Assembly (NCBI GenBank): GCA_014879535.1
Contig: JACSRX010000019.1
Location: 1-64,000 of the forward strand
From: Chthoniobacterales bacterium
GTDB taxonomy: Bacteria; Verrucomicrobiota; Verrucomicrobiia; Chthoniobacterales; JACTMZ01
Direction: 5' to 3'
DNA: 64,000 bases
A program made the position numbers and the translations under genes. The notes under the pieces were generated by a model. The model had not been told where the DNA came from. It made no database searches and saw only the letters and a program-made list of their open reading frames with translations. Shown piece by piece: positions 10,342 to 18,507 of this stretch. The stretch's first letter is position 1. Each line of letters begins with the position of its first letter.

Positions 10342-10788
10342 ATGAATCTCAGCAATTTTGTGAATCCCATGAGCGACCCAACCACCGCCGGCACCAACCG
10401 CAACCACCTTTCCAGCGACGTCGAAATCAAAGGCACCCTCAAGTTCCAGAACGACCTCGTTTTCGACGGCAAGATCGAAGGTGAAATCGTCTCGAATGCC
10501 ACCCTCACCGTCGGCAAGAGCGCCCACGTCCAAGGCGAGGTGAAGTCGAAATCCGTCATCATCCTCGGCTCCGTCCAAGGCAACATCGATGCCGCCGAGC
10601 GCGTCGAGCTCAAGGCGACCGCCCAGCTCATCGGCGACCTGCGCGCCGGGCGCATCGTCATCGAGGATGGCGCCACCTTCGTCGGCAAGTCGGAAGTCAG
10701 CCCGAACAAATCCGCGCTCCAACGCGCGGAAAGTTCCCGCCCGGCCGGCCCCAGCACGACGGAGCAGCCGAAAAAAGGCCTGATCTGA
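10342..10788 (+). CDS. Bactofilin (polymer-forming cytoskeletal protein)
   Basis: A 148-aa protein with a short polar N-terminus, one bactofilin beta-helix domain and a proline/serine-rich C-terminal tail. The domain is the regular short-strand repeat 'GTLKFQNDLVFDGKIEGEIVSN...LTVGKSAHVQGEVKSKSVIILGSVQGNI...VELKATAQLIGDLRAGRIVIEDGATFVGK'. Bactofilins polymerise without nucleotide and scaffold cell-wall or envelope proteins. Two internal ATGs are plausible (10342 and 10369); I chose 10342. It is 4 bp upstream of a second, larger bactofilin-type gene, so the two are probably co-transcribed and may co-assemble. Confidence 0.9.
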   Translation: MNLSNFVNPMSDPTTAGTNRNHLSSDVEIKGTLKFQNDLVFDGKIEGEIVSNATLTVGKSAHVQGEVKSKSVIILGSVQGNIDAAERVELKATAQLIGDLRAGRIVIEDGATFVGKSEVSPNKSALQRAESSRPAGPSTTEQPKKGLI

Positions 10789-10792
10789 AGCG

Positions 10793-11725
10793 GTGCCCGC
10801 CATGCCGGCGCGCATTGCTAAGAAATCGGTCACGTGCCCCGCATGCGGGTCTTCCCAGCAGGAAGCCGCGGGGGTCATCAGCACGTTCTGCCGTTCGTGC
10901 GGCCAGCACTTCGAGGCCCGCGAGCAGTCCGCGGCCCAGACAAGGCCGCAGCCCGCGCCGGCCCCGTCCCGAGCGGGCGCCCTCGCGGTGCAAATCGGCA
11001 GGGTCAAGGCGCGGCTCAAAGTCGTTTTCGAACCGTGGATCCTCCGCTACCAGCCGCAGATCGAAAGCGTCCGCGCGCTGGTCCGGCGCTGGCGACCGCC
11101 TCAATTCCGCCGCGTCCGTTGCCACGAATGCGCGCGCATCCACGAGGCGCCTTACACCGCCGCCTCCACCGCGTGCCCGAACTGCAACGCGCACATCGAC
11201 CTCGCCGACTACCTCGTGGACAAGCGCGTGAGCCGTGTCATCCGCACACGCGGCACGCTCGTCATCAGGAAATTCGGCTACCTCAACAACCAGCTCACGA
11301 TCTGCGGTGACGCCGACATCGGCGGGGGCGCGGCCGGCAAGCTGTTCTGCGACGGCGAGACAAAGATCCGCACGGCCGGTCGCCTCAACTGCGAAATCGG
11401 GTCACGACGCGTGCGTGTGGAGAAGGGCGCCGACGTCGTCGTCGCACACCCGATCCGCGTCCATGACATGGTTGTCCGCGGGAAACTGACCGCACGCGTC
11501 TATTGCAACGGCACCCTGCGCATCCTCAAGCGCGGGTTCCTCAAGGGTGAAGTCCACGCCCGCTCGATCACGGTGGACAAGGGGGGCCTCCTGCAGGCCG
11601 AGCTGAACATCGGGCACTTCGACGAGACCGACCCCGACATCCTCGGAACCCTGCAGGAACGCACCTGCTACATGGCCATCGAGGACGCTGTTCCCGACGC
11701 GAAACAGGCGGCACTTCCAATCTGA
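10793..11725 (+). CDS. Bactofilin-like protein with two N-terminal zinc ribbons
   Basis: A 310-aa protein with three parts. A first zinc ribbon lies near residues 15-36 ('CPACGSS...CRSCGQHF'). A basic proline/alanine linker leads to a second ribbon near residues 108-132 ('CHECARIHEAPYTAASTACPNCNAHI'). The C-terminal half is a bactofilin-type beta-helix ('GTLVIRKFGYLNNQLTICGDADIGG...VRVEKGADVVVAHPIRVHDMVVRGKLTARVYCNGTLRILKRGFLKGEV'). The zinc ribbons could bind nucleic acid or a protein partner; nothing in the sequence decides which. It follows the simple bactofilin by 4 bp. A start at the second Met (10802) is equally possible. Confidence 0.8.
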   Translation: MPAMPARIAKKSVTCPACGSSQQEAAGVISTFCRSCGQHFEAREQSAAQTRPQPAPAPSRAGALAVQIGRVKARLKVVFEPWILRYQPQIESVRALVRRWRPPQFRRVRCHECARIHEAPYTAASTACPNCNAHIDLADYLVDKRVSRVIRTRGTLVIRKFGYLNNQLTICGDADIGGGAAGKLFCDGETKIRTAGRLNCEIGSRRVRVEKGADVVVAHPIRVHDMVVRGKLTARVYCNGTLRILKRGFLKGEVHARSITVDKGGLLQAELNIGHFDETDPDILGTLQERTCYMAIEDAVPDAKQAALPI

Positions 11726-11789
11726 GCACCTCGCGGGGTGACCCGTTTCCTCCTTCTCAACCGCCGGGAGGCGCGGCACACTGCGCCGA

Positions 11790-13352
11790 ATGGCTGAAGA
11801 CGCCCCGATTTTGCCGGAGACACATCCCCCGCAGGGCCATCCCCTGTCCCCCGCGGTGATTCTCGCGGTCCTGGGCGCATCCGCGGCCGTGGCGGGATTC
11901 GCCATCAGCACCCAGAGCTATTGGATCGACGAGGCGCTTTCCCTCATCGTCGCCATGGCTCCCAATCCTTCCGAGGCTTGGCGTTATGCGCAGGCGGTCA
12001 GCGGCTCCACCCTGCAGATGCCGCTTTACCAGATCTATCTTTTCCTCTGGCACAAGGTCTTCGGCGGAAACGAATGGGCCATGAGGGCCTCGAACATTCC
12101 TTGGTTCTTCCTCGGCCAACTCGCCTTCCTCGTGCTCCTGCGCCAGCGCCCGAGGCTTGCGCTCACCACCTGCCTGCTTGCAGCCGTCAGCCCGATCCTC
12201 TGGATCTACCTCGACGAAACGCGGCCCTACATCATGCAATACGCCGCCGGTTGCTGGCTCGCTGCTGCCGTCGTCCGCCTCTCGTGTCCCGCGGACACCG
12301 CAGGCGTTCGCCTGCCGACCGTCGTCCTCGGAGCCTCACTCGTCATCCTCTTCGGATCCAGCCTGCTCGGCCTCGTGTGGAGCGCCGGGTTTCTCGCCGC
12401 GCTTCTGTGGCTGGGACGCCCGGAACTGCAAACTTCGCGGCCCGGCGCCCCCGCGCGCCCGTTCCTTTCCGCCGGAATATTCCTCGCACTCATCGCAACG
12501 CTTGCCGCCTATTACGTTTGGACATGGGATGCCGCCGGTCGCGGCTACCATCGTTCCGGCGCCTCCGTGCTGAGTCTCCCGTTTCTGGCCTATGAGTTTC
12601 TCGGCTTCTCGGGTTTCGGTCCCGGAAAACTCCAGATGCGCATGGAGCCCGTCCGCTCGGTGCTGAGAAGCCTGCCCACACTCCTGCCGTTGGCCGCGAC
12701 CATCGGAATGCTCGGCATTTTCGCCATGCTCCAATTCGCGCGCCGGGCCCCCGACCGCCGCACCATTGTCGCATGGACGATCGCCTTGGGGGCCCCTGCG
12801 GCGGTCGTTTTCGTGTCCCTCTTCCTGTTCGACCACAGGCCCCTTCCCCGCCATTTCATCCCCGCCCTGCCCGCCACCATCCTCGGCTTGGCGGCGCTCA
12901 TCGACGTGGCCTTCAGGCAGAAGTTCGTCCTCTGGCGCGCGGTCGCCGTGCTGCTCCCGCTTCTCTGGCTCGGGTCATCCCTCAACTTCCGTTGGCAACC
13001 CGTCCACGCGAAGGACAACTACCGCGAGGCCTCCGCGATCGCCGCCGCCGCGCTGCGCGACAACAAGGAAGTATGGTGGGCCGCCGACCCGGCGGCCGCC
13101 TTCATCTATTTCACGCCGGTCGCGCTCGAGGAGGCTCCGGGACGCGCGTGGGCCATGCAGGCACCATCGTGGGACGACATCCGGTTCAAGTTCCCGCCGC
13201 GCGTCATCATCATCAGCAAACCGGACATCCATGATCCCCAGGGAGCCGTCGCCCGTTACGCCGCGGAGAACCAGTTCTCACCCTCGATCAAGCTCCAAGC
13301 CTTCACCATCTTCACTCGGCACGGCGAACCTCTCCCGTCCCCCAGGCCCTGA
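11790..13352 (+). CDS. GT-C (PMT/ArnT-like) membrane glycosyltransferase, first gene of polysaccharide locus
   Basis: A 520-aa protein with about 11 membrane helices. The first periplasmic loop after helix 1 reads 'SYWIDEALSLIVAMAP', the acidic (D/E) loop that binds metal and lipid-phosphate sugar donors in GT39/GT83-type enzymes. 'RPYIMQYAAGCWLAA' is the usual following segment. The C-terminus is a soluble tail that includes 'NKEVWWAADPAAAFIYF'. Such enzymes use polyprenyl-phosphate sugars outside the inner membrane. The adjacent GT2 gene downstream (20-bp gap) resembles a polyprenyl-phosphate glycosyltransferase and could make its donor, which is a common pairing. The sugar and acceptor are unknown. 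Confidence 0.75.
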   Translation: MAEDAPILPETHPPQGHPLSPAVILAVLGASAAVAGFAISTQSYWIDEALSLIVAMAPNPSEAWRYAQAVSGSTLQMPLYQIYLFLWHKVFGGNEWAMRASNIPWFFLGQLAFLVLLRQRPRLALTTCLLAAVSPILWIYLDETRPYIMQYAAGCWLAAAVVRLSCPADTAGVRLPTVVLGASLVILFGSSLLGLVWSAGFLAALLWLGRPELQTSRPGAPARPFLSAGIFLALIATLAAYYVWTWDAAGRGYHRSGASVLSLPFLAYEFLGFSGFGPGKLQMRMEPVRSVLRSLPTLLPLAATIGMLGIFAMLQFARRAPDRRTIVAWTIALGAPAAVVFVSLFLFDHRPLPRHFIPALPATILGLAALIDVAFRQKFVLWRAVAVLLPLLWLGSSLNFRWQPVHAKDNYREASAIAAAALRDNKEVWWAADPAAAFIYFTPVALEEAPGRAWAMQAPSWDDIRFKFPPRVIIISKPDIHDPQGAVARYAAENQFSPSIKLQAFTIFTRHGEPLPSPRP

Positions 13353-13372
13353 GCACCCACGGACACGACGTC

Positions 13373-14137
13373 ATGCCCACGGCTTCCAGCCCCGAGCCCC
13401 TGCGACTGCTGACCATCGTGATTCCCGCGCGCGACGAGGAGGGATGCATCGCCTCGACCGTGGAACACCTCCACCTCGAACTCGAACTGCGCGGCGTGCC
13501 GCATGAGATCATCGTGGTGGATGACGGATCGACGGACCGCACATGGGCCATCCTCGAGGAGATCCAAGCCAAGCTCCCTCCACTCAGATCCGTCAAGAAC
13601 CCGGGACCGCACGGCTTCGGGCGCGCCATCGTGAGAGGTCTCGATGCCATGACAGGCGACGCCGCCGTCATCTTCATGGCCGACGAGTCGGACGACTGCC
13701 GCGACGTCGTGCGCTATTGGGAGAAGCTCAACGAAGGGTTCGACTGCGTGTTCGGCAGCCGGTTCATGAAGGGCGGTGGCACCATCGACTATCCTCCGAT
13801 CAAGCTCTTCCTCAACCGCATCGCCAACGCCTTCGTGCGCCTCCTTTTCCGACACGGTCTCAACGACACGACAAATGCCTTCAAGGCCTACCGCAAGACC
13901 GTGATCGACGGGGTGCGTCCGATTTTGTCACCCCATTTCAACATCACCGTCGAACTCCCGCTCAAGGCCATCATCCGCGGTTACAGCTTCAGCGTGATCC
14001 CCATCACCTGGCGCAACCGCCGCCACGGCACCGCCAAGCTCAAGATCAAGGAAATGGGCAGCCGCTACCTCTTCATCGTCCTCTACGTGTGGCTCGAGAA
14101 ATATTTCTCCCGCGGCGACTATCGAAAGTCTGCATAG
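13373..14137 (+). CDS. GT2 family glycosyltransferase, polyprenyl-phosphate mannose/glucose synthase-like
   Basis: A 254-aa GT-A fold enzyme: 'LLTIVIPARDEEGCIASTVEHL', the nucleotide-binding 'IIVVDDGSTDRTWAIL', and 'DGMTG'-region equivalents 'VIFMADESDDCRD', where a DES takes the place of the usual DxD. A later stretch 'NDTTNAFKAYRK' matches the 'D.tsGfKly.r' motif of dolichol-phosphate-mannose synthase-like proteins. No C-terminal membrane helices are obvious, so it is the soluble, Dpm1-like form. It probably makes a polyprenyl-phosphate sugar for the GT-C protein encoded just upstream. Confidence 0.85.
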   Translation: MPTASSPEPLRLLTIVIPARDEEGCIASTVEHLHLELELRGVPHEIIVVDDGSTDRTWAILEEIQAKLPPLRSVKNPGPHGFGRAIVRGLDAMTGDAAVIFMADESDDCRDVVRYWEKLNEGFDCVFGSRFMKGGGTIDYPPIKLFLNRIANAFVRLLFRHGLNDTTNAFKAYRKTVIDGVRPILSPHFNITVELPLKAIIRGYSFSVIPITWRNRRHGTAKLKIKEMGSRYLFIVLYVWLEKYFSRGDYRKSA

Positions 14138-14185
14138 AGCAGCCACATGCGATCCGTCCGACACCGGCGCCTTTCCTACTCAACC

Positions 14186-14857
14186 ATGACACCCCCTCAC
14201 GACGAATCTGATCTCAGCAGAATCTATACCCAACGGTTCACGCCCAATCAGGAGTATCGCCGAGAGGTTTGGCGAACACTGACATCGGAGTTCTTCCAGC
14301 GCTTGCTCCCGCTGTCCGCAACGGTTCTGGACCTTGGCTGCGGCTACGGAGAGTTCATCAACCATATCCATGCAGCAAGGAAGCTTGCCATGGACCTCAA
14401 CCCGGATGCTCTCCGCCACCTTGCAAACAATGTGGAGTTCGTGCACCAAGATTGCGCGCAACCATGGCCGATTTCTGCGGGGAGTTTGGATGCCGTCTTC
14501 ACAAGCAACTTCTTCGAGCATCTCCCGGACAAAGCCGCACTTGGACGGACACTCGATCACATACGCGTTGCATTGAAGCCCGGAGGGCGTCTCATCGCGA
14601 TGGGGCCGAATATCAAGCATGTGCCCGGATCTTATTGGGATTTCTGGGACCACTACATCCCGCTCACAGAGCAATCGCTGGCCGAAGCATTGTGCAACCG
14701 TGGCTTTGAAATCGAATGTGCGCGGGACCGCTTCATGCCCTATACCATGACGAATCAATGGCGCGCCCCAATCTCCTTAATCCGCATCTACCTGCAGCTT
14801 CCAGCGGTCTGGAAATTTTTTGGAAGACAATTTCTTGTGATCGGTTCCAAACCCTGA
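14186..14857 (+). CDS. SAM-dependent methyltransferase (type 11-like)
   Basis: A 223-aa class I methyltransferase with motif I 'VLDLGCGYGEFINHI', an acidic strand-2 end 'LAMDLNPDAL', motif II/III 'VEFVHQDCAQPWP' and 'LDAVFTSNFFEHLPDK', and 'LKPGGRLIAMGPN'. I chose MTPPHDESDLSRI as the start; the ORF-track start is 13 codons earlier. It probably modifies a sugar or lipid intermediate of the polysaccharide. The base composition is visibly lower in GC than in the flanking genes, with more A/T-ending codons, which hints at separate acquisition within the locus. It ends 1 bp before the next gene. Confidence 0.8.
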   Translation: MTPPHDESDLSRIYTQRFTPNQEYRREVWRTLTSEFFQRLLPLSATVLDLGCGYGEFINHIHAARKLAMDLNPDALRHLANNVEFVHQDCAQPWPISAGSLDAVFTSNFFEHLPDKAALGRTLDHIRVALKPGGRLIAMGPNIKHVPGSYWDFWDHYIPLTEQSLAEALCNRGFEIECARDRFMPYTMTNQWRAPISLIRIYLQLPAVWKFFGRQFLVIGSKP

Positions 14858-14858
14858 A

Positions 14859-16034
14859 ATGCGCAAAATCGCTGCAACGGCGCCTCATCCCCTCCTGTTT
14901 GCTGGATCTTTGTTGGCGGCATGGGTTCTGTCCTCCTTCCTCGCCGCCTCGGCCTGCGCCGACAGCTTCGTGCTCGCCACCTTCAACAACGGCGAGCAGA
15001 AGCTCCGCATCCTCCACTCGACGAATGCCGCGGAATTCCTCGGCCACGCCCAGGGCACGGTTTACACGCCGCCGCCCGGCAACAACCTGCGCGACCCATC
15101 CATCACCCATCACCGCGGACGGTATTACCTCTGCCACACGGCGGGGAATTTCGGGGCCGTGGACTTTTTTTCGATCCTTGTCTCGGACAATCTCTGGGAC
15201 TGGTCGCACCTCACCGACGTCAGCATGGCGGCCGTCGGCGATGTCCTCTGGACATGGGCGCCCGAATGGTTCCTCGACGATGACGGTTCCCTGCATGTCT
15301 TCGTCAGCGCTTCGACCACCCCGCAGATCAGCATCAAGCACAAGATCTACGAGCTTCATCCCCTCGACCCGGACGTCCTGACGGAATGGTCGGTGCCTGC
15401 CGAGGTCACGGGCCCCGAGGCTTTCCCCCCGTGGACCGAGGATGAAACCTATGTGGGCGCCTACGACCCCTATGTCGTGAAGCGCGACGGCACCTATTGG
15501 ATGTTTTTCTACAACACGCGCTCATGGCACATCGAGCTGGCCCGGTCCACCAACGGGCTCACGGGGCCCTACGAGCCGTCACGCACCAACAACTGGCAGG
15601 GAATCGGCGCCTTCAAGGAAGGCCCCACCGTGATGTATCTCGGAGGCGGCCGATGGCGCATGATTTACGCGGACGTGATCTACTCCTTCCTCAGCTACAT
15701 CGACTCGACAAACAACTGGGCGACATGGAGCGCGCCCCAACCGGTCACGCTTCCCGGCGCACCCACAAATTTCACCGTCAACCACGGCACCCTCATCGTC
15801 CCGCCGGGCGGACTCGATCTGGACGCCCGCATCGCCACCGCCGGGGCCGGCCATGTTCAAATCGCCTTCCAAGCCACCGAGGGGGACCACTACCGTCTCT
15901 CCACCAGCACCAATCTCTCCGCGTGGACAACAGCAGAAATCATCCCGCCCGCAGCCAGCAACCCGGTGATCCGGACGCTGCCGACATCCGGAAGCGAGCG
16001 CCAATTCTGGCGCCTCGAGCGCCTGCTTCCCTGA
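14859..16034 (+). CDS. Exported five-bladed beta-propeller glycosidase-like protein (GH43-like)
   Basis: A 391-aa protein with an N-terminal signal peptide ending near 'SFLAASACADS'. The body carries the motifs expected of a GH43/GH32-type five-bladed propeller: 'NLRDPSITHHRGRYYL' (nucleophile-type Asp of blade 1), 'WTWAPEWFLDDDGSLHVFVS' (W-A-P-E blade 2) and 'YDPYVVKRDGTYWMFFYNT' (blade 3). The last 60 residues, 'YRLSTSTNLSAW...RQFWRLERLLP', form the small beta-rich tail often found on Verrucomicrobial exported proteins. It would act in the periplasm or outside on an arabinose/xylose-type or self-made glycan. Catalysis is not proven from motifs alone. Confidence 0.7.
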   Translation: MRKIAATAPHPLLFAGSLLAAWVLSSFLAASACADSFVLATFNNGEQKLRILHSTNAAEFLGHAQGTVYTPPPGNNLRDPSITHHRGRYYLCHTAGNFGAVDFFSILVSDNLWDWSHLTDVSMAAVGDVLWTWAPEWFLDDDGSLHVFVSASTTPQISIKHKIYELHPLDPDVLTEWSVPAEVTGPEAFPPWTEDETYVGAYDPYVVKRDGTYWMFFYNTRSWHIELARSTNGLTGPYEPSRTNNWQGIGAFKEGPTVMYLGGGRWRMIYADVIYSFLSYIDSTNNWATWSAPQPVTLPGAPTNFTVNHGTLIVPPGGLDLDARIATAGAGHVQIAFQATEGDHYRLSTSTNLSAWTTAEIIPPAASNPVIRTLPTSGSERQFWRLERLLP

Positions 16035-16086
16035 ACGATTGGGTGGACGCCCCGCGCACCTCGATTGGCAGACGCGAGGCATTCCC

Positions 16087-17496
16087 ATGAATTTTTCCGA
16101 GCTTCGATTCTGGATCTACCTCACCGTCGCCCTCGCGGTCGTCGCTCTCATCCGTCCCCTCGTCCTGCACGCATCAGGACACCGCAATGAGGCCGCGTCC
16201 ATCTACGACAGGACGGCCATCCTCGGCATCGGTCTTTTTCTGCTCGGATGCGTGAGCCCGACCACGCTCGGCATTTTTCTCTTTGTCTGCGCGATCACCT
16301 ATCTCGGGCTTGCGCTCTTCCTGCGAAGGGCCGGTGCTCATCGTTACCTGTTTCTCGTCATCCTCGTCCCGCTCCAACTCCTTCCGCTGCTCTATTACAA
16401 ATACGGGGATTTTTTCGCCAACGGGATCCTGCGCCAGGACATCCCGGGACTCTCGGGACTCATCATCCCCGTGGGACTTTCGTTCTACACCTTCCAGGTC
16501 GTCGGCTTCGTCATCGACACCGTGATCCACAAGCATCCGCTGCCAACATTTCTGGATTTCATGAACTTCGCGGGCTTCTTCCCGCAGATCGTCGCGGGTC
16601 CGATCGAGCGCCGGGAAAGCCTCCTCCCGCAAATGCAGGCATTCCGGTTCCGGTGGGACGCGGCAGCCATCGACAGCGGGGCGCCTTGGATCGTCCTCGG
16701 GCTCTTCTTCAAAGTCTGCCTCGCCGACAATCTGGCGGTGCATTTCGATCCGCGTTCCGCGGACAATCCCTTCTCCATCTGGCTCAACAACCTGATTTTC
16801 GGTTTCCGCATTTACTACGATTTCGCCGGTTACAGCTTCGTCGCCCTCGGGATTGCGCGCTGCTTCGGCATCAATTTGACGCTCAACTTTGCCAGCCCCT
16901 ACGTCTCCACGAACTCCCAGGAATTCTGGCGCCGCTGGCACATCACGCTCAGCACGTGGTTCCGCGACTATGTCTATCTGCCTCTCGGTGGCAGCCGGAC
17001 GAAGCTTTGGGGACTCACGATCCTGCTTGTCTTCATCGTCTCCGGCATCTGGCACGGGGCCGGTTGGAATTTCATCATGTGGGGTGCGCTCTGGGGCCTG
17101 ATGCTGCTCGGTTTCCACGCTTTCAAAAGGCTGCGGCTCCCTGCGATGGCGGGATGGGCGCTCACGATGCTCGGTGCATTTTTTGCATGGCTCTGCTTCT
17201 ACGAGACACGAACACCGGTCCTGCTCACCAAGATCGCAACGCTGCTGACTCCCGCAAGTTACACGGCGGAGAATCTCCACGCAGCCGCGCGAATGCTCGA
17301 GCCGGGCAATGCCTTCGTCCTCGGCGTCTTCCTCCTCCTTGCGTGCCTCACTTTGGCTGTCGAATGGTGGTCTCTGCGCCGGTTCGATGAGCCCTATGCG
17401 ATCTTCATGCGACCGGCGGTTCTCTGCATTCTCGTCGTCCTGACCGTGCTTCTTGCGCCCTCCGAGAAGAACGATTTCATCTATTTCGCCTTCTGA
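16087..17496 (+). CDS. MBOAT family O-acyltransferase (AlgI/DltB-like)
   Basis: A 469-aa polytopic membrane protein of the AlgI/DltB family, which passes acyl groups through the membrane to extracellular polysaccharides. Diagnostic stretches are 'LSFYTFQVVGFVIDTV', 'FMNFAGFFPQIVAGPIERR', 'FWRRWHITLSTWFRDYVYLPLGGSR' and the catalytic histidine region 'SGIWHGAGWNFIMWG' (His near residue 322). The start MNFSELRFW was chosen because the ORF-track leader has no family match. The next gene, 2 bp downstream, encodes a membrane-anchored SGNH-like protein, as AlgI is followed by AlgJ/AlgX or DltB by DltD. The pair probably O-acetylates the glycan of this locus. Confidence 0.9.
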   Translation: MNFSELRFWIYLTVALAVVALIRPLVLHASGHRNEAASIYDRTAILGIGLFLLGCVSPTTLGIFLFVCAITYLGLALFLRRAGAHRYLFLVILVPLQLLPLLYYKYGDFFANGILRQDIPGLSGLIIPVGLSFYTFQVVGFVIDTVIHKHPLPTFLDFMNFAGFFPQIVAGPIERRESLLPQMQAFRFRWDAAAIDSGAPWIVLGLFFKVCLADNLAVHFDPRSADNPFSIWLNNLIFGFRIYYDFAGYSFVALGIARCFGINLTLNFASPYVSTNSQEFWRRWHITLSTWFRDYVYLPLGGSRTKLWGLTILLVFIVSGIWHGAGWNFIMWGALWGLMLLGFHAFKRLRLPAMAGWALTMLGAFFAWLCFYETRTPVLLTKIATLLTPASYTAENLHAAARMLEPGNAFVLGVFLLLACLTLAVEWWSLRRFDEPYAIFMRPAVLCILVVLTVLLAPSEKNDFIYFAF

Positions 17497-17498
17497 AC

Positions 17499-18470
17499 AT
17501 GCCGTCCCCACGAATTCCCCGCATGGCCTTGGCACTTCTGGCTGTCGCCATGGCCTCGGTCATTGCCGGGGCGACCTACGGCATTTGGTGGAATCCGGAC
17601 CTCGGATTCTGGAAGGAAATGGCCCGCCGCAAATTCGCCTGGGTCGAGAAATTGCACGGGAAACATGACCGTGCGATCGGGGTGGTCGGAGGCTCGACCA
17701 CGCTCTTCGCCATCGATGCGGGGATGCTGGAGGAGAAATACGGACTCCCCGTGGCAAACTTGGGGATGGCGGCAAGCCTCGGTCCCGATGTTTGCGCGGG
17801 ATTCGGGTTCTCGGCACTTCGACGCGGGGATTTTCTCATCGTCAGCCTCGAGCCCGCCATGCTCACGGACCAGACCGCCCCGACGGCAAGCGGAACGCAG
17901 CTCGCGATCGCCCTCGGCAGGCCTGAACTGCTGACGTGGGGAAATGGTCCGGGGCTCTTCCTGCGCCTGGTCAATCCTGCCACCATACTCCCGGGCGGCT
18001 ATCATGTGGTCACTCTCCTCGGAAAACTCGCCCTCGGACAACGCCTCTCACGCTACAAACTCGAGGACAGCCGGCCCGGGGGATTCTTGATCACCAACGA
18101 AAGGCAGCCGTTCGCCGAGGCCCTCAAATCCGGGGGAACCGGCCCGCTGCAACTTTCGGCGGATGGAAGGACCCTGCTCGAGCGCATGCGCACCGAGGCG
18201 GACGCCCGGGGAATCCAGATTGCCTATGTGTTGCCTTGGGCCTTCTGCCCGGAGCCCGCCGCCGCGGCGCGTAGGGCGGCTTACCGGCCTCTGCTCCACC
18301 AGATCGGACAGATCATGCCCGTTCTTGACGAGCCACAACTCGGCGTCCACACGGTCCTCGCCGATTTCTCCGATTCGGCTCAGCACCTCACGGAAGAGGC
18401 GGCCCGGCACCGATCCGAAGTGTTCGCCGAGACTTTGCGGATGCATCTCGATGCCAACCCGGCGCATTGA
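17499..18470 (+). CDS. Membrane-anchored SGNH-like protein, partner of the MBOAT acyltransferase
   Basis: A 323-aa protein with one N-terminal membrane helix ('MALALLAVAMASVIAGATYGIWW') and an extracytoplasmic domain. 'IGVVGGSTTLFAIDAGMLEEKYGLPVANLGMAASLG' looks like the block I serine loop of SGNH/GDSL acyltransferases in the DltD/AlgJ style, with GGSTT replacing GDS, followed by the typical 'pv.NlG....l' segment. The block V Asp-His pair is not obvious: 'DFSDSAQHLTEEAARHRSEVFAE' near the end is a candidate ('D...HLTE'). The position 2 bp after the MBOAT gene supports a role as the second acetyl-transfer component. Family assignment is moderate. Confidence 0.65.
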   Translation: MPSPRIPRMALALLAVAMASVIAGATYGIWWNPDLGFWKEMARRKFAWVEKLHGKHDRAIGVVGGSTTLFAIDAGMLEEKYGLPVANLGMAASLGPDVCAGFGFSALRRGDFLIVSLEPAMLTDQTAPTASGTQLAIALGRPELLTWGNGPGLFLRLVNPATILPGGYHVVTLLGKLALGQRLSRYKLEDSRPGGFLITNERQPFAEALKSGGTGPLQLSADGRTLLERMRTEADARGIQIAYVLPWAFCPEPAAAARRAAYRPLLHQIGQIMPVLDEPQLGVHTVLADFSDSAQHLTEEAARHRSEVFAETLRMHLDANPAH

Positions 18471-18507
18471 CCTGTTCTGCGGGGTGAATGATAGATAGGA
18501 CGAACCG

